From Sisyra terminalis (Eukaryota > Arthropoda > Insecta > Neuroptera > Sisyridae), in NCBI GenBank assembly GCA_958496175.1, contig OY292277.1, positions 47,875,050-47,939,049 of the forward strand: DNA of 64,000 nt, read 5' to 3'. Shown here one piece after another: positions 50,000 through 61,287 of this stretch. The notes under the pieces were generated by a model. The model was not told the origin of the DNA. It worked only from the letters and a program-made list of their open reading frames with translations, and did no database searches. Position numbers and translations under genes: made by a program. Each line of letters begins with the position of its first letter. Position 1 is the stretch's first letter.

Positions 50000-51740
50000 A
50001 TTTTTTTCAAGAACCACTTGACAAATTTTGATGTATTTTACTTCTTAAGGGTGAATCACCGTCAGAACGTAAAAAAAAATGACTTTTTTAAAACTGCTGC
50101 CAATTTTTTTAGAGATATTAAAAAACGGTCTTCGGCATGTAAAAGTTGAAGTTTTGAACTATTTTTTTTTCTTTATTTGCCCCGATATGTCCCTCCTCTC
50201 CCTCTTTTACAGCGCTTTGAAAAAGGGTCCTCAAAAATGAGGAGGCAAACGGGAGACAAGTTTTCTCGGAAACCGGAAGTCGGATCATAATTTTCCAAAG
50301 AATTTAGGTTTTGGTAATGCGTTTTCTTGGTACTGAATCTCGAAAATCCGAAAAAAGTTGAAAATTCACAAAATGGCGCGACTTTGAAAAAAAAAGTAAA
50401 AAAACGACCTTTTTTTGGACCTTTCCCCCTCTCCCACTTTGAGGGGGTGAGGTTTGGTCAATTTCAGAAGTTCAGTACCAAGAAGACGTGTTGAACTATA
50501 ACATTCTCCAGTTTCAAGTCAATTCGTCGGATAGTTTCTGAGAAATCTTGTCTCCCAGTTTTAAAAAGTTGATTTCGAGAAAAACGCATTTAAAGTTTTT
50601 TTAAGATATTTTTTTATGTTATTATTAATTTATTCAATTTTTATCAGTGAAAATACATTAGTCAGCTATTTCAATCCTTTTAACACGTTATTCTTGAATA
50701 TTATAAGAAGACATTTATGGGAAAAAAAAATCGTTTTTTTTTTCCTGGCGGTGATTCACACTTAAGACACAAATTTTGAAAGCAAAAAAATCATTTCAAG
50801 AATTGTTCATATTCCTACAAATTTTTCAACAATGAATACATAAAATTCACAAATAGTTTGTAATAATTTAATAGTACAAAATTTCAGCATAATTTAATCC
50901 TTTTTTCAAGATCCAATTCAAAGATTCAGTAGAAATGGACATCTCATACATAAAAAACTTTCTAATTGTACTCATAAGGAATTTCCTTAACGGCCTGGAA
51001 AATTGTCCTAGTGCAGTACAACTAGGCTTGGGGGAAACTACAAACCAAAGAAGGCTGAAGCAAAAACTTCCTCAAGAGCTCCAAGAAATAGCAGTTCCTT
51101 GACCACAAGGTCAAGAACAATTAAAAAAAAAATGACGGAGGAATGAAGTTCGACTCCTCCAGCTACTTAAGCCCCGCTAAAGATCAATTACCTGTTATAA
51201 CCACCATGATAATGGCAGCAAATGGCTGAACTGGTGCAAATTACATAATAGTCCACGAAAAAAAAGTTCAAAATTTTACAACTTTTAAACTTCTCAAAAA
51301 AAAAATCCCGGTCGGACCTGATTCGGAAGTTAGAAGGGATAGAAAACATGAATGAGTTATATTTTTTCGATAATTCAACCACAAATGTCTAAAGACGTTA
51401 TTTCTTAGACGAATTTTGATGTATTTTATTACTTATGCCGCTTATCTTGAAAGCAAAAAAATCATTTCAAGAATAGTTCATGTTCCTACAAATTTTTCAA
51501 CAATGAAGACATAAATTTCACGAATAATTTGTAATAATTTGCTGGTGCAAACTGGTGCAAATTACATAATAGTCCACGAAAAAAAAGTCCAAAATTCTAC
51601 AATTTTTCAACTTCTCAAAAAAAATTTCCGGTCGGACTTGATTCGGAAATTAGAAGGGATAGAAAACATGAATGAACTATTTTTTTTTTTTTTGATAATA
51701 CAACCACAAATATCTAAAGACGTTATTTCTTATCAATTAA
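50000..51740. repeat. Duplicated region containing a TTAA MITE in one copy
   Basis: ATTTTGATGTATTTTA plus GAAAGCAAAAAAATCATTTC occur around 50026/50779 (split by the MITE) and together at 51413-51468. A second pair, ACTGGTGCAAATTACATAAT followed by CCGGTCGGAC, occurs at 51230 and 51548. The segments are direct repeats with a mosaic arrangement; no genes were recognised. Confidence 0.7.
50049..50761. mobile_element. Second piggyBac-like TTAA MITE
   Basis: This 713-bp element is flanked by TTAA at 50045-50048 and 50762-50765. Its imperfect inverted ends read GGGTGAATCACCGTCAG and, complemented from the right, GTGTGAATCACCGCCAG. It has no coding capacity. The interior has GC-rich blocks (CCCCCTCTCCCACTTTGAGG near 50430). 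A stretch near 50546-50600 matches, in reverse complement, 56959-57005 of the other TTAA element. A paralogous flanking copy near 51410-51450 appears to be an unoccupied site. Confidence 0.78.
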
Positions 51741-53119
51741 ATACAAGAAATTTCCATTTTTTTCATCATCTTCCAATACAAATATTTGCAAGTAAAATGT
51801 TACCGTTGAAGTAAAAACCTTTTTTCCCATTCCAAAGTTTCGATATTTCATATCTTTTTTTAGAGCAATGCCAAAGGGAGTGTAAATATTCTCAATAACG
51901 TTAAATATTGACTAATTTTATCGTAATTTACAATGCTTAAATTGTTACATGAAATCGTTTCGTGCCAATTATGATATGGTTTTTTCGTTACGGTAAATAT
52001 ATCGTCAAAGATCAATGTTTAAATTGCCATTTAAACGTTTTTGATAAAATTTTCCTGCGATTATTTATCAGCCACTGGCGTTTTTTTTTCAACGGAAATG
52101 TGATATATTGTAGAATAATTTTGCAAGTGAAACATCTATTGACTTTTATTAATACTTTAAGAGCCATTTTTCGGCTGTATAAAAGAGTACAGGAGGATAT
52201 GAATAGTAAAAGATCTCTAGAACAAAAACTTTATTTTGGCTTCTTGGTAAATTAGGTATTAGTAATCTCCAAATTGACCAAATAATATTTTGGCCAATTT
52301 TTTGGATATTAAATAAAATTATCAAACTTTTCTTTGTTGACATTAGGGGCAAAAATTCTTTCTTGAAAGTTTAAGAATATGAAAATAAGTTTTCATGGAA
52401 TAACAAAATCAAACCAACTTAATTTTAGTCAATTTCTAAATAACTAGTCGATACCTTCGACTTCTTTTGCGTGTTAAAATGTTACAATATGTTTGAACTT
52501 CAGTTGTTAACTGGTGTTGATATTTCTCAGTGCCAAAAATCATTGAAAAGAAAATTAAATTATAAATCGCTTTTCTTTCTTATTTGATCCTAATCCTCAG
52601 CATTTCTTAATTCTAAAACTCAACAAATTTTAAAAAACTTAAATAAAACATGCTTTAGAAAGATATCTCACTACGAAAGGAAATCGTATCAATTACTAAG
52701 TATCAACGAAATGTTTCACAAAAATAATTTAATTATCCTTAAGGATATCACAAATAAGATTGTTATTCTATGATTCCCTTTCAATATTAAATGTGCTTAC
52801 ATTCGGTGAAAATACATATTATAGGTTCCGGGTATTGGACAAATGCGAACAGGCTATATACAGTTACCCATGGGAAAAGTATGATTTTTCCAAATGCACT
52901 CCTGCTACCTGTAATGTTTGTCTTTGCACTTTGTTTTAATACCTTAAGGTTTACAGCCTTTAGATCCTTTAGATCCTCTAAATTGCTTTAAATAATTTCA
53001 ATTTCAAATTGATATTCCTTTGTATTTCATAAAGAAAAGTAAGTACCACCTTTAGGCCAATTTTTCTGCATGCTATTTTACGTCTTTAGCTTTTGATTTT
53101 ATTCATCCACGAAAATATA
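51741..53119. other. No gene seen
   Basis: AT-rich sequence. Frames at 51962-52255 and 52791-52991 look fortuitous. The last part may include diverged satellite sequence. Confidence 0.35.
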
Positions 53120-55150
53120 TTTTGAATAATTTTTTTAATGCAGTTATCTGAAACATGATTTAGCCTAAAATATTTTGCTCATTTTCAGGAACAAAATCAT
53201 CCCTTATCTATATTTTTTTTTTTACAATTGAAAATTGTCGTCTTGTTGCTATCCATTTACACGCAGAATAAACATTTGTTTTACATTTCTTATCACATAA
53301 GGGCATTGTTTAATGATTCCTCTACAAAAAAAGTAACTTATAAGAAAAATTCACCCCATGAAAATCACCAATTTTAAGGCCATTTTATGAATTTTTGCAT
53401 CCTTAACTTAATGTTGCGCTTTTCCGTCCGAAAATCCTTTCAATTTAAACTGTTTTATATAAAAGCGTGAAGGATTATTCAGCCAAAAATATTACTTTTT
53501 CTTTAGGAGAATTAATCCTCCAATATATTCTTATTGTGCAATTGAAAATTGTCCTTTCTCAATCTTAGAAATTATAATTATAACTGTCCTTTTGCATACA
53601 CGACAGATTTTATTTTGTATTCGCCCTCGTATAAGGACATTTTTTATAATCCATTTTCAAAATGAGCTTTTTTAAAAAAAATACCCTTTGATAACGACTA
53701 ATTGCAGGGCAAATTATTTTTTATTTCCACAGGATTTATTCACTAATTATAACATCTCAGGATACATCTACAATAAGTATGATTTAGTTTAATATATTCT
53801 GCTCAATTTCAGTGAAAAAAAAACAATCATTTTCCCATATCCTTTTTTGTGCAGTTGAAAATTGTCCTTTTCGAAAGTTTGAAATGGTATTGCGAGTATC
53901 CTACTACTTACAATAGGGCATTATTTTATAATCCGTTGATAAAATATGTCTTTATAAGGGAAATTTACCCCCCGAAAACGATAAATTTTAGGGCGAATTT
54001 GGTGCATGCATTTCCACCTCCAAAAATTTTGTTTGATTTTTCGACCCAAATGTCCTTCAAATACCATATTTCTGTATGCAGTTATGTAAATGATGGTATA
54101 GGCAAAAACATTAAGTTTACTTCAGGAGAAAACACCCTTCCTTAAATTATTATTTTGTGATTGAAAATTGTTCTTTTTGAAACTTTGAATTGATAATAGG
54201 GCTGTCCTATTGGACACATGTAATACTCGCCTTCATATAAGAACACTGCATTGTAATCTATTGCCCTAATGAGGAAAACTCACCCTTTGAAAACGATCAA
54301 TTTCAGGGTAAATTGCATGCAATTTTACTTTTTTAACTTTCTGTTTTAATTTCTCAAGGATTTATCCACTAATAGAAATATTTCTGACATTTCGATTACT
54401 TTCAAGGAAAAAAACCATCCCTTCTTTTTTGTGCACTTGAAAATTGTCCTTTTTGAAACTTTGAACTGATATTGCAGGTGTCCTTTTGCACACAGGACAA
54501 ATCTTTTTTCACGTTCTACTAACGTAAGGCCATTGTTTTTTAATCCGTTTATAAAATATGCCCTTATAAAGAAAAGTCACCTATCGAAAACGATGAATTT
54601 CAGAGCAAATTTGGTGTATGCATTTTCACCCCCTTGTCATCCCATTTTGATTTTCCTTGGATCCTACAACTATATAAAAATTATCTTTATGTAGTTATGC
54701 TAAGGATGATTTAGTTTAAAATATTCTGCTCAAATTCAAAATATCCTTTTTATGCCCTTTAAAATTGTCCTTTTCAACACTTTGAAATGAAATTGTGGCA
54801 ATCCTTTGGCACACAAGATAAACATTTTTTGACAATACTCTTCACCTAGAGGCATTGTTTTATATTCCATTATGAAAATGTGCCCCTTATTGGAAAATCT
54901 TACCCTTGGAAAAATGGATTTTTACCTCCTTAACTTTCCGTTTTTTTTTTTCCCTCGCAAATATCTATTAAATGTAATATCTTTTGATGCAGTTACAATT
55001 AGAATAATTCAGACTTATATATTGTGATCATTTTGAGGGGAAAAAACATCCCTGATATTTTTATTTGGCAATTGAAAATTGTCCTTTTCAACAGTTTGAA
55101 ATAAAATTGTGGCTATCCTTTTTAGACACATAAAATATAAAATTTCAACT
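53120..55150. repeat. Satellite-like tandem array, about 310-bp unit, seven copies
   Basis: TGAAAATTGTC or a close variant recurs near 53230, 53545, 53855, 54155, 54440, 54765 and 55075, with spacings of about 285 to 325. Each unit also carries a CTTATAA-GAAAA-TCACCC-GAAAACGAT block and a TGATGCAGTTA-like block. It ends about 0.7 kb beyond the dehydrogenase stop codon. A 98-residue open frame in one unit (53849-54145) is not conserved in the others. Confidence 0.85.
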
Positions 55151-55634
55151 AAACATGGCACTAGTTGAGATTCCGCTATATTCCCTTATATTCCCTTATA
55201 TAGAAAAAAAACTTTTAAAAATGCCCCAAAAGCTGTGTTTTTGCATTTAGTAATGCATCGTGCTGCATTCCATGTCCAAAGTTCTGACTCCTTATAACTT
55301 TTCTTTTTCGGTTCCATTTCCCTACAGGTCGTCATTATCCTATTATAAATAACCCGAAGCTTATCTAGACGTTAATGAAGAAATTTGCTGAAAAAGTTTG
55401 ACTTTATTTAACGTAGAAACATTTTTTCTTCCAGTCGTCAATGGAGTTCACAAAACTCTGTTCCAAACTCATAATTCGAAGGCAACAATTCGTCGATAAG
55501 TTGCCTGAATAATTTAAATCTTTCAATCATAGAAGAAAATCGGAAAAATCGACGTATTTTCGAAAGATGTGGGACTATTATTCATGTTGTTTTTCCCCTT
55601 AATTTTCGTTAATATGATTATTAATATCAATAAC
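55151..55634. other. Spacer between satellite and dehydrogenase 3' end; no gene seen
   Basis: Near 55430-55510 the plus strand looks exon-like (TTTCTTCCAG followed by a short open frame) but is under 30 codons and unrecognised. Confidence 0.3.
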
Positions 55635-55640
55635 TTTATT
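55635..55640 (-). terminator. Candidate polyadenylation signal of the dehydrogenase gene
   Basis: The minus strand reads AATAAA about 200 bases after the stop codon at 55842. An ATTAAA variant at about 55828-55833 lies closer, within the first 15 bases after the stop. Which is used cannot be told from sequence. Confidence 0.3.
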
Positions 55641-55841
55641 CATTTGCTCCAATTTATCTTATTAGTTTTGGTCCAGATATTCTTTTGGAGGCAATCTCCA
55701 TACTTATTGATCTATAAAAAAAGAGTCCTATTTTAATTGCAAATTTTGTTTTTTTTACAATTTACTACAAAATAAAATTTACTACAGATTAAAAATAATA
55801 GACAAAATTCATAAAAAACGGTTCATTTTTAATGACATATA

Positions 55842-58800
55842 TCAAATTTTGGCATGTATCAAACCTTTTTGGACGATATGATTGGTGGCCATTTCTAGTC
55901 TGGAACTAATTTTTTGATGCGTTTTTGATTCCAAAGCCGTTAAAATTCCGCGTACATATGTAGCCGCCTCACTGACAAAAGCTTCGGTCAAAGCTCTCTC
56001 AAAAGCTGCACTTGGTGCATTACTGTAAAGCGCTTCGTTACATCTAGACAATGTCGCAACCATTGCATACGAATAAATCGCAGCGTTGGCCAACTTAATC
56101 AATTGATATTGTTTTTCCAGGACATCTCGTCCGTGCTCATTCAAAAGCATTTCCACAATATGGCCAAATCGTTCGATACTTTTTGTGGCCCATTCGGCCG
56201 CCGGCAAAAGAACCGGATGCACTAAGTGTAAAATTGTTGGAGTCATTCCGAAGAAGTTTTGTTTTAGGTCGATTTGCCGTCTTGGTAAGCCAAAAATTAG
56301 GCCGAGATGGGTCCGAGGATTTTTGTACGCTTCCTGAATGTCTGGACGATCGATGCTCGCGTGGTGGACTCCCGTCAGCGAAATGAAAAGACGTAAAATA
56401 TCGTTGGTGCCGCAATATAAACGAAAAAAACGTACATCCCGCAATTGTCGTTCAATTTGGCTATCTCTTTCGTATCCACGTGCTAAAAATGAGTTTTATG
56501 AGATTTTTTACAGATCAAAATTTCTACAAATTCAAGATTAAGATTCAAAAAACTTCCAGAATCTCCTATATATCCCGGTTCTACCATATAAGCTATACCA
56601 TCATTTAAAAAATACTACCTGTTATATGGTATTTACTAGGGTGATTCAAAAAAAATAAAATAAAATATTTTTTCTTGCAAACAGGCTAAAAATTTTAGTT
56701 TCGACGTAAAAAGACACCAGTTTAAATTTCAGTTCTTCATATTAATATTAAGGTTGTCCTCATCGCATTTTTTTATTTCCCTTAAGGGGGGAAGCTGGTC
56801 TAGAATTTTGAAGAAACCGATTTTTTTTTTTTTGTCTTAAAAGGTACTTTAGGGTCTTAAAAATAACATACCAAAGGATGGATGCCGGCAAAAATGTCTA
56901 AATGCCCAAACTTTCGCAGATTAAAGGTATATACGCATTTAATATGATTTTATAACTCTTAAAACTTTAAACGCGTTTTTCTCGAAATCAATTTTTTGAA
57001 CTGGCCGAAGACATAACTCGAGCAAATCTTCACCGATCTATACGAAATTTTGACAGTACATTCGAAATACCTTTCTCCGGAGACGTACGTAAGATTTTTT
57101 TTTTTTATATTGCATAGTTTTTTTTTAATCAACAATTTTGTCGTTTTTTTATAGTGAAAATTTTAATGTTTTGTTCAAACGTTCAAACCATTTCGCGAAA
57201 AAAAAAATATCGAAAAAATCCTACGTACGTCTCTTGCTGTTATTATATAGAAACTAAAAATTTTCAGGATTTTGTTCCAAGACCAAAATTAAGGAGGTTA
57301 CATCTTCGGCCATGGACCCGTTCAAAAAAATGAGGCGCCTCCGAAGAAATGCTGGACAGCTGCCATTTTGAATTTAATTGACACGACAAAATTTGTATTT
57401 GTATTTTAAAACCTAAATTATAAAACCTCTTTCACAGATTTTCGATTGATCTTTTTGTTGAATCACAAAAAATTCATAAATTATGCCCATTTTTTCACGC
57501 TCTAGACCAGCTTCCCCCCTTAAGAATAACATGGGAAAAGTTATTTTTACTTCTTCTGATTTTTATACCGTTCAAACGACTATTAAAATAATATATACCT
57601 TCAATAATCTTTGTAGACAATTAAACGCTCTACAAAAAAGGACTGAAAACATTTTTTGATTAGTCCATGTGTTCAAAAGTTATTCAAGATCAAAGTTCTA
57701 TTCTTTAAAAATTTGATCGAATTTTGTATATTTTGCCAAAACTGTGGGTTTCAGTGTTAAAATATGGGTCAAATTTCTTATCAAACATTAATTTGATTTG
57801 TGAGAGATGTCAACAAAAGATTTATTTTATTAAATTTTACAATTATCATGCTTTTAAAGAATTATTTTGCAAAAAAAAAAAACTGAAAAAAACACAATGT
57901 TATTCTATCATTTTAATTTTCTCTGTAATAATAAGTTTTGCTAGAATTATTACTCATTTATTTACATTAAATATTTATTATTGAAGAGATTTTTTGTAAT
58001 AATTGGGAAAACATTGTCGATGGTCGCGAACAACTTGCAATAAATACTGCAACTGTTCTTCATCTTTGGTTAGGTAGCAGTTATATTCTTCAATCAGTGG
58101 AATCCCTCGTTCAGCGACGTCGTCAGTGGCGTAGCTACCTAGGGGCTAGGTGGGGCAGTGCCCCGAGACCCTCAAGCTCAGGGGGCCCTCGAATCCTTAC
58201 CAGAAATTTCGATCGAACTGAACCTTTGGAAATTCAGTTGGAAGTTCATCAATTATGTAAGGAAATAATGAGCAAATATGGAGTGCTAGAATGCGACCTG
58301 ACGGAAGTATCTACAGCAATGTTATTATTCTTTACAATTCCTGTCACTTCTGCAGCAGCTGAAAAGTCATTTAGCAAATTTAAAATAATAAAAAAATATT
58401 TAAGAAATAATATGGACCAAACTCGACTACGATATTTGTTGCTAATAGCAATGGAAAACAAAACCGCATTAAGTCTGGATTTAAACGAAGTCATTGATCC
58501 TTATGCGAAAAATAAAGCAAGGAAAAATTGCAAATATAATTGTTATTTAGTCAGTTGGTAGGCCCGACCTTTATATAATAAACCCTTGAATCTTCTCTAT
58601 TTCGTTTTATTAGCCAAACCTACACCAAGTATTAATTGTAATTTATTTTGTTACTATTTAATATTTTTATTACCTGCCCTGCAGTGCACAAAGAAGAGCT
58701 TAAGTAGCTTAGCATTTTTAAAGTATTTGTATATTTCATATTTTTATTTGATAAAACCTAATCAGTTTACATAGCAGTGGGGCCCCATTTTTTAATTTGC

Positions 58801-61063
58801 CCCAGGGCCCTTGGTTACCTAGCTACGCCACTGAACGTCGTTGGTTACTTTTAAAGTTTTAAAAAAATCTAAACAAATTTGAAATCTTTCATTACTGGGC
58901 CATGTAGAAATACCCTCTTAGTAAGAAATCGGAGGGTAAATTGATATTTTTAAATAATTCTATTGAGTTTGTTGAAACAAAGTCGCTCAAATCATTACCT
59001 ATTAATAATTTTAAATTTACGTCTTCTACATGATATCGCTGTTCCATTAATATAGAGCCTTCTCGAGTATTAATGGCATAAACTATTTTCTGTTTAATAT
59101 CGACCGAATTAATTAAAATTCGATCAAATTTTTAAAGAATTGAACTTTGATCTTGATTAACTTTTGAACACATGGACTAATCAAAAAATGTTATCAGTTC
59201 TTTTTTGTAGAGCGTTTAATTCTCTATAAAGATCATAGAGGAGATTTATTATTTAAATAGTCGTTGGAACGGTATAAAAATCAGAAGAAGTAAAAATAAC
59301 TTTGCCCATGTTGTTTTTAAGGGAAATAAAAATGTGATGAGGACAACCTTAATATTAATATTAAGAACTGAAATTTTAACTGGTGTCTTTTTACGTCGAA
59401 ACAAAACTTTTCAGCCTATTTGTAAGAAAATTTTTTTTTTTTATTTTTTTTTTTTGAATCATCCTAATATTTACAAACCTCCTAATATTTGCAGTGCTTC
59501 ATTCACTGCGTCAAATGAAACTTTTGAGGAAAAGCATTTGGTAATTGCTGCTTCCACATATGCGTCAGTGTAACCGTTATCCATATTTCCAGCGATCATA
59601 TATGCCAAACATTCGTTCACATACTGGTGCGTGGCCATTGTTGCAATTTTTCCTTGAACCGCTCCATATGAGGTTATATATCGTCCAAACTGTTTTCTTT
59701 TCGATGAAAATTCAATGGCCTTTTCCAAAGTGGTTTTCATTGCTCCTAATCAGAAAAATTTGATGTGATCAAAATCATTTTAATACTAGAGAACAAGAAA
59801 AATATCGATACCTACGAATTTAGAACCTTTTTTTCCCCTGGTTTAAAAGTTGTAGTTGTATGTATGTAAAGTAGTATGAAATAATCAACTAATATTAACT
59901 GGCTTCCCTGATTTTCCCTGATCTCAGGTCAAAACAAGTAATGAAAACAAACCTGCAATGGTTGCGGTACATCCAGAACGACTATGATTCAATACATGCA
60001 TGGAAATCTTATATCCATCATTCGTATGCCCAATTATATTTTCAACCGGAACACGAACATTTTTAAACTCAACTATTGTACTATTAACAGCTCTCATCCC
60101 TAATCGTTGTGTGGAAGGTCCTGCCACTATACCACCAAAACTTTTTTCAACAATTAATGCACTTATTTCCAATTGCCGTTCCACAGTTTCTGTTATAGCG
60201 AACACCGTGAAAATGTCAGCGATTCCTCCATTAACGACATTAATTTTCGTCCCATTTAAAACGTAAAACTTCCTATCTGGCGTAAGTTTAGCACGAGTTT
60301 TCATTGACGCCACATCAGTATCGGCTGTGGATTCATACAAAGCGAATGCTGCAATTTTCCCTTCTTTTGCAATCATTGTTAAGTACTTCTCCTGTTGGAC
60401 ACGTGAGCCGTACATACGAATTGCCTTGTAGCCTAGACACTGATGGCCACTTAATATTGCCGCTATACTCAAATCATAAATGCCATACAATCGGTAAAAC
60501 ATTGCCCCTTGGGAGTGATTAAACCCGAAACCACCAAACTCTTTCGGGATATCAATGCGCAGCATTCCCAATTCATGAATTTTTTTATAAAACAGCGGTG
60601 GCATTTCTTCACGTTCATCATTGATTTTCGGATTGTTCTCATTTTTTAGAAAGTCTTCAATTGGTTGCATCACTGCTTCCATTTCTTTGACTTGTTGATC
60701 ATCGAGAACTCGAGGAAACGGAAATACTTGCGAGGTTCTCAAAACACCGCGATATAAGTTTATAATGAATGATTCATTTGGCCAGTTGGTATCATTGCTG
60801 AGTCTGAACTCTTCATTCAAATGCTGCAGAAGATATTGAGATTCGATGTCGAAGGGTTCTTCAGAATTTGTCTCCGTTGCGTTTTCAGCTTTGGATTTAT
60901 CTTTTTTATCATGCTTAGTCTTTCGAGTTCCTCTGCCATCCCCATCGTTCTTTCCACTGGTATTTTTCGAATAGGCTCGAATCGGAGTTATACGTATCGG
61001 ATTAATCGTTAAAAATCGATGTAATAATTTTACTATAAATGATGATTTTGTGTTTATAATCAT
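55842..61063 (-). CDS. Mitochondrial acyl-CoA dehydrogenase-like protein (ACAD9/VLCAD/enigma type), three exons
   Basis: Exons are 59953-61063, 59479-59745 and 55842-56482 on the minus strand. They join in frame (both introns phase 1, GT-AG) to 672 residues plus stop. Residues 1-35 are basic and hydrophobic (IRITPIRAYSK), like a mitochondrial presequence; about 35-65 is a Lys/Asp/Glu-rich linker. The dehydrogenase core follows: KEFGGFGFNHSQ, NGGIADIFTVFA and GFGG in exon 1, RKQFGRYITSYGAVQ and NEALQILG in exon 2, and RFFRLYCGTNDILRLF plus the long C-terminal region of ACAD9/VLCAD proteins in exon 3. In active VLCAD/ACAD9 enzymes that last motif reads EGTN and its Glu is the catalytic base; here it is Cys483. 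The substrate-loop motif also departs from the usual (L)TEPSSGSD, reading ALYESTADTD. Family members oxidise long-chain acyl-CoA or, for ACAD9, assist complex I assembly. A non-dehydrogenase role is an inference. Drosophila enigma is a possible counterpart. Confidence 0.88.
56786..57519. mobile_element. piggyBac-like TTAA MITE nested in the TA element
   Basis: This 734-bp element is bounded by TTAA on both sides (56782-56785 and 57520-57523). It has perfect 19-bp terminal inverted repeats beginning GGGGGGAAGCTGGTCTAGA. No transposase frame is visible, so it is non-autonomous. The opposite arm of the host palindrome (about 59315-59335) preserves the unoccupied sequence with a single TTAA, which proves the boundaries. 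A TTAA duplication is the piggyBac hallmark; the terminal sequence itself is not the classical CCCTAGAAA type. Confidence 0.85.
58124..58834 (+). mobile_element. Internally deleted hAT transposon with C-terminal dimerisation-domain remnant
   Basis: The terminal inverted repeats are CAGTGGCGTAGCTACCT at 58124 and AGCTACGCCACTG ending at 58834. The flanks are GACGTCGT and AACGTCGT, an 8-bp target duplication with one mismatch, as for hAT elements. The plus-strand frame ending at 58561 contains FTIPVTSAAAEKSFSKFKII, KKYLRNNMDQTRLRYLLLIA and MEN. That is the conserved C-terminal hAT dimerisation region, where S-x-E-[KR]-x-FS is diagnostic. The catalytic portion is deleted, so this is a non-autonomous derivative. 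The open frame begins outside the element at 58097 by chance. It is inserted into the coding remnant of the surrounding TA element. Confidence 0.85.
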
Positions 61064-61287
61064 CTTTGCAAATTAAAGCTCTTAAAAATATGTTCCCAAA
61101 TGTCAATATTGACATTGAAGTAAGTTTTTAAAGTCAGAGAATTTGTTACTAAAAATTCCTAAAAGTCTGCCTTAATTACATATCCCATTTAATCGATTAA
61201 AAATTTGAAGCTTAAAAGGTCTAATTTATTATTAAATAAACACATTTATGCCACTTGAAGTAAGTGGGTAAAGCTCAATAAAAGTTA

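Larger units (their letters stand above)
56639..59464 (-). mobile_element. TA-flanked DNA transposon with long inverted repeats filling intron 2 of the dehydrogenase gene
   Basis: The ends read GGGTGATTCAAAA at 56639 and the near-complement TTTTGAATCATCC ending at 59464. Each is bordered by TA (56637-56638 and 59465-59466), as expected for a TA target duplication. The arms are long inverted repeats: 56639-56785 continuing at 57520-about 57745, against about 59095-59464. Between them, minus-strand coding remnants are visible at 57984-58115 and 58835-59100. Pieces such as WPSNERFQICLDFF, NDVAERGIPLIEEYN and LLQVVRDHRQCFP read into each other in one frame if the inner insertion is ignored; at least one frameshift lies upstream. 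The product looks like an uncharacterised transposon-encoded protein of a type I have seen in arthropod repeats; I cannot name the superfamily. Two younger elements are nested inside. The right end lies only 8 bases from the exon 2 donor. Confidence 0.75.

Noticed and set aside
53849..54145. 98-residue open frame
   Set aside because: It lies in one unit of the satellite array and is not open in the other units.
55430..55520. Possible small exon with TTTCTTCCAG acceptor
   Set aside because: Under 30 codons to the stop, no recognisable protein and no matching upstream donor identified.
56137..56415. 92-residue minus-strand frame
   Set aside because: Alternative frame of dehydrogenase exon 3.
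58249..58494. 81-residue minus-strand frame
   Set aside because: Antisense to the hAT dimerisation-domain remnant.
60000..60266. 88-residue plus-strand frame
   Set aside because: Antisense shadow of dehydrogenase exon 1.
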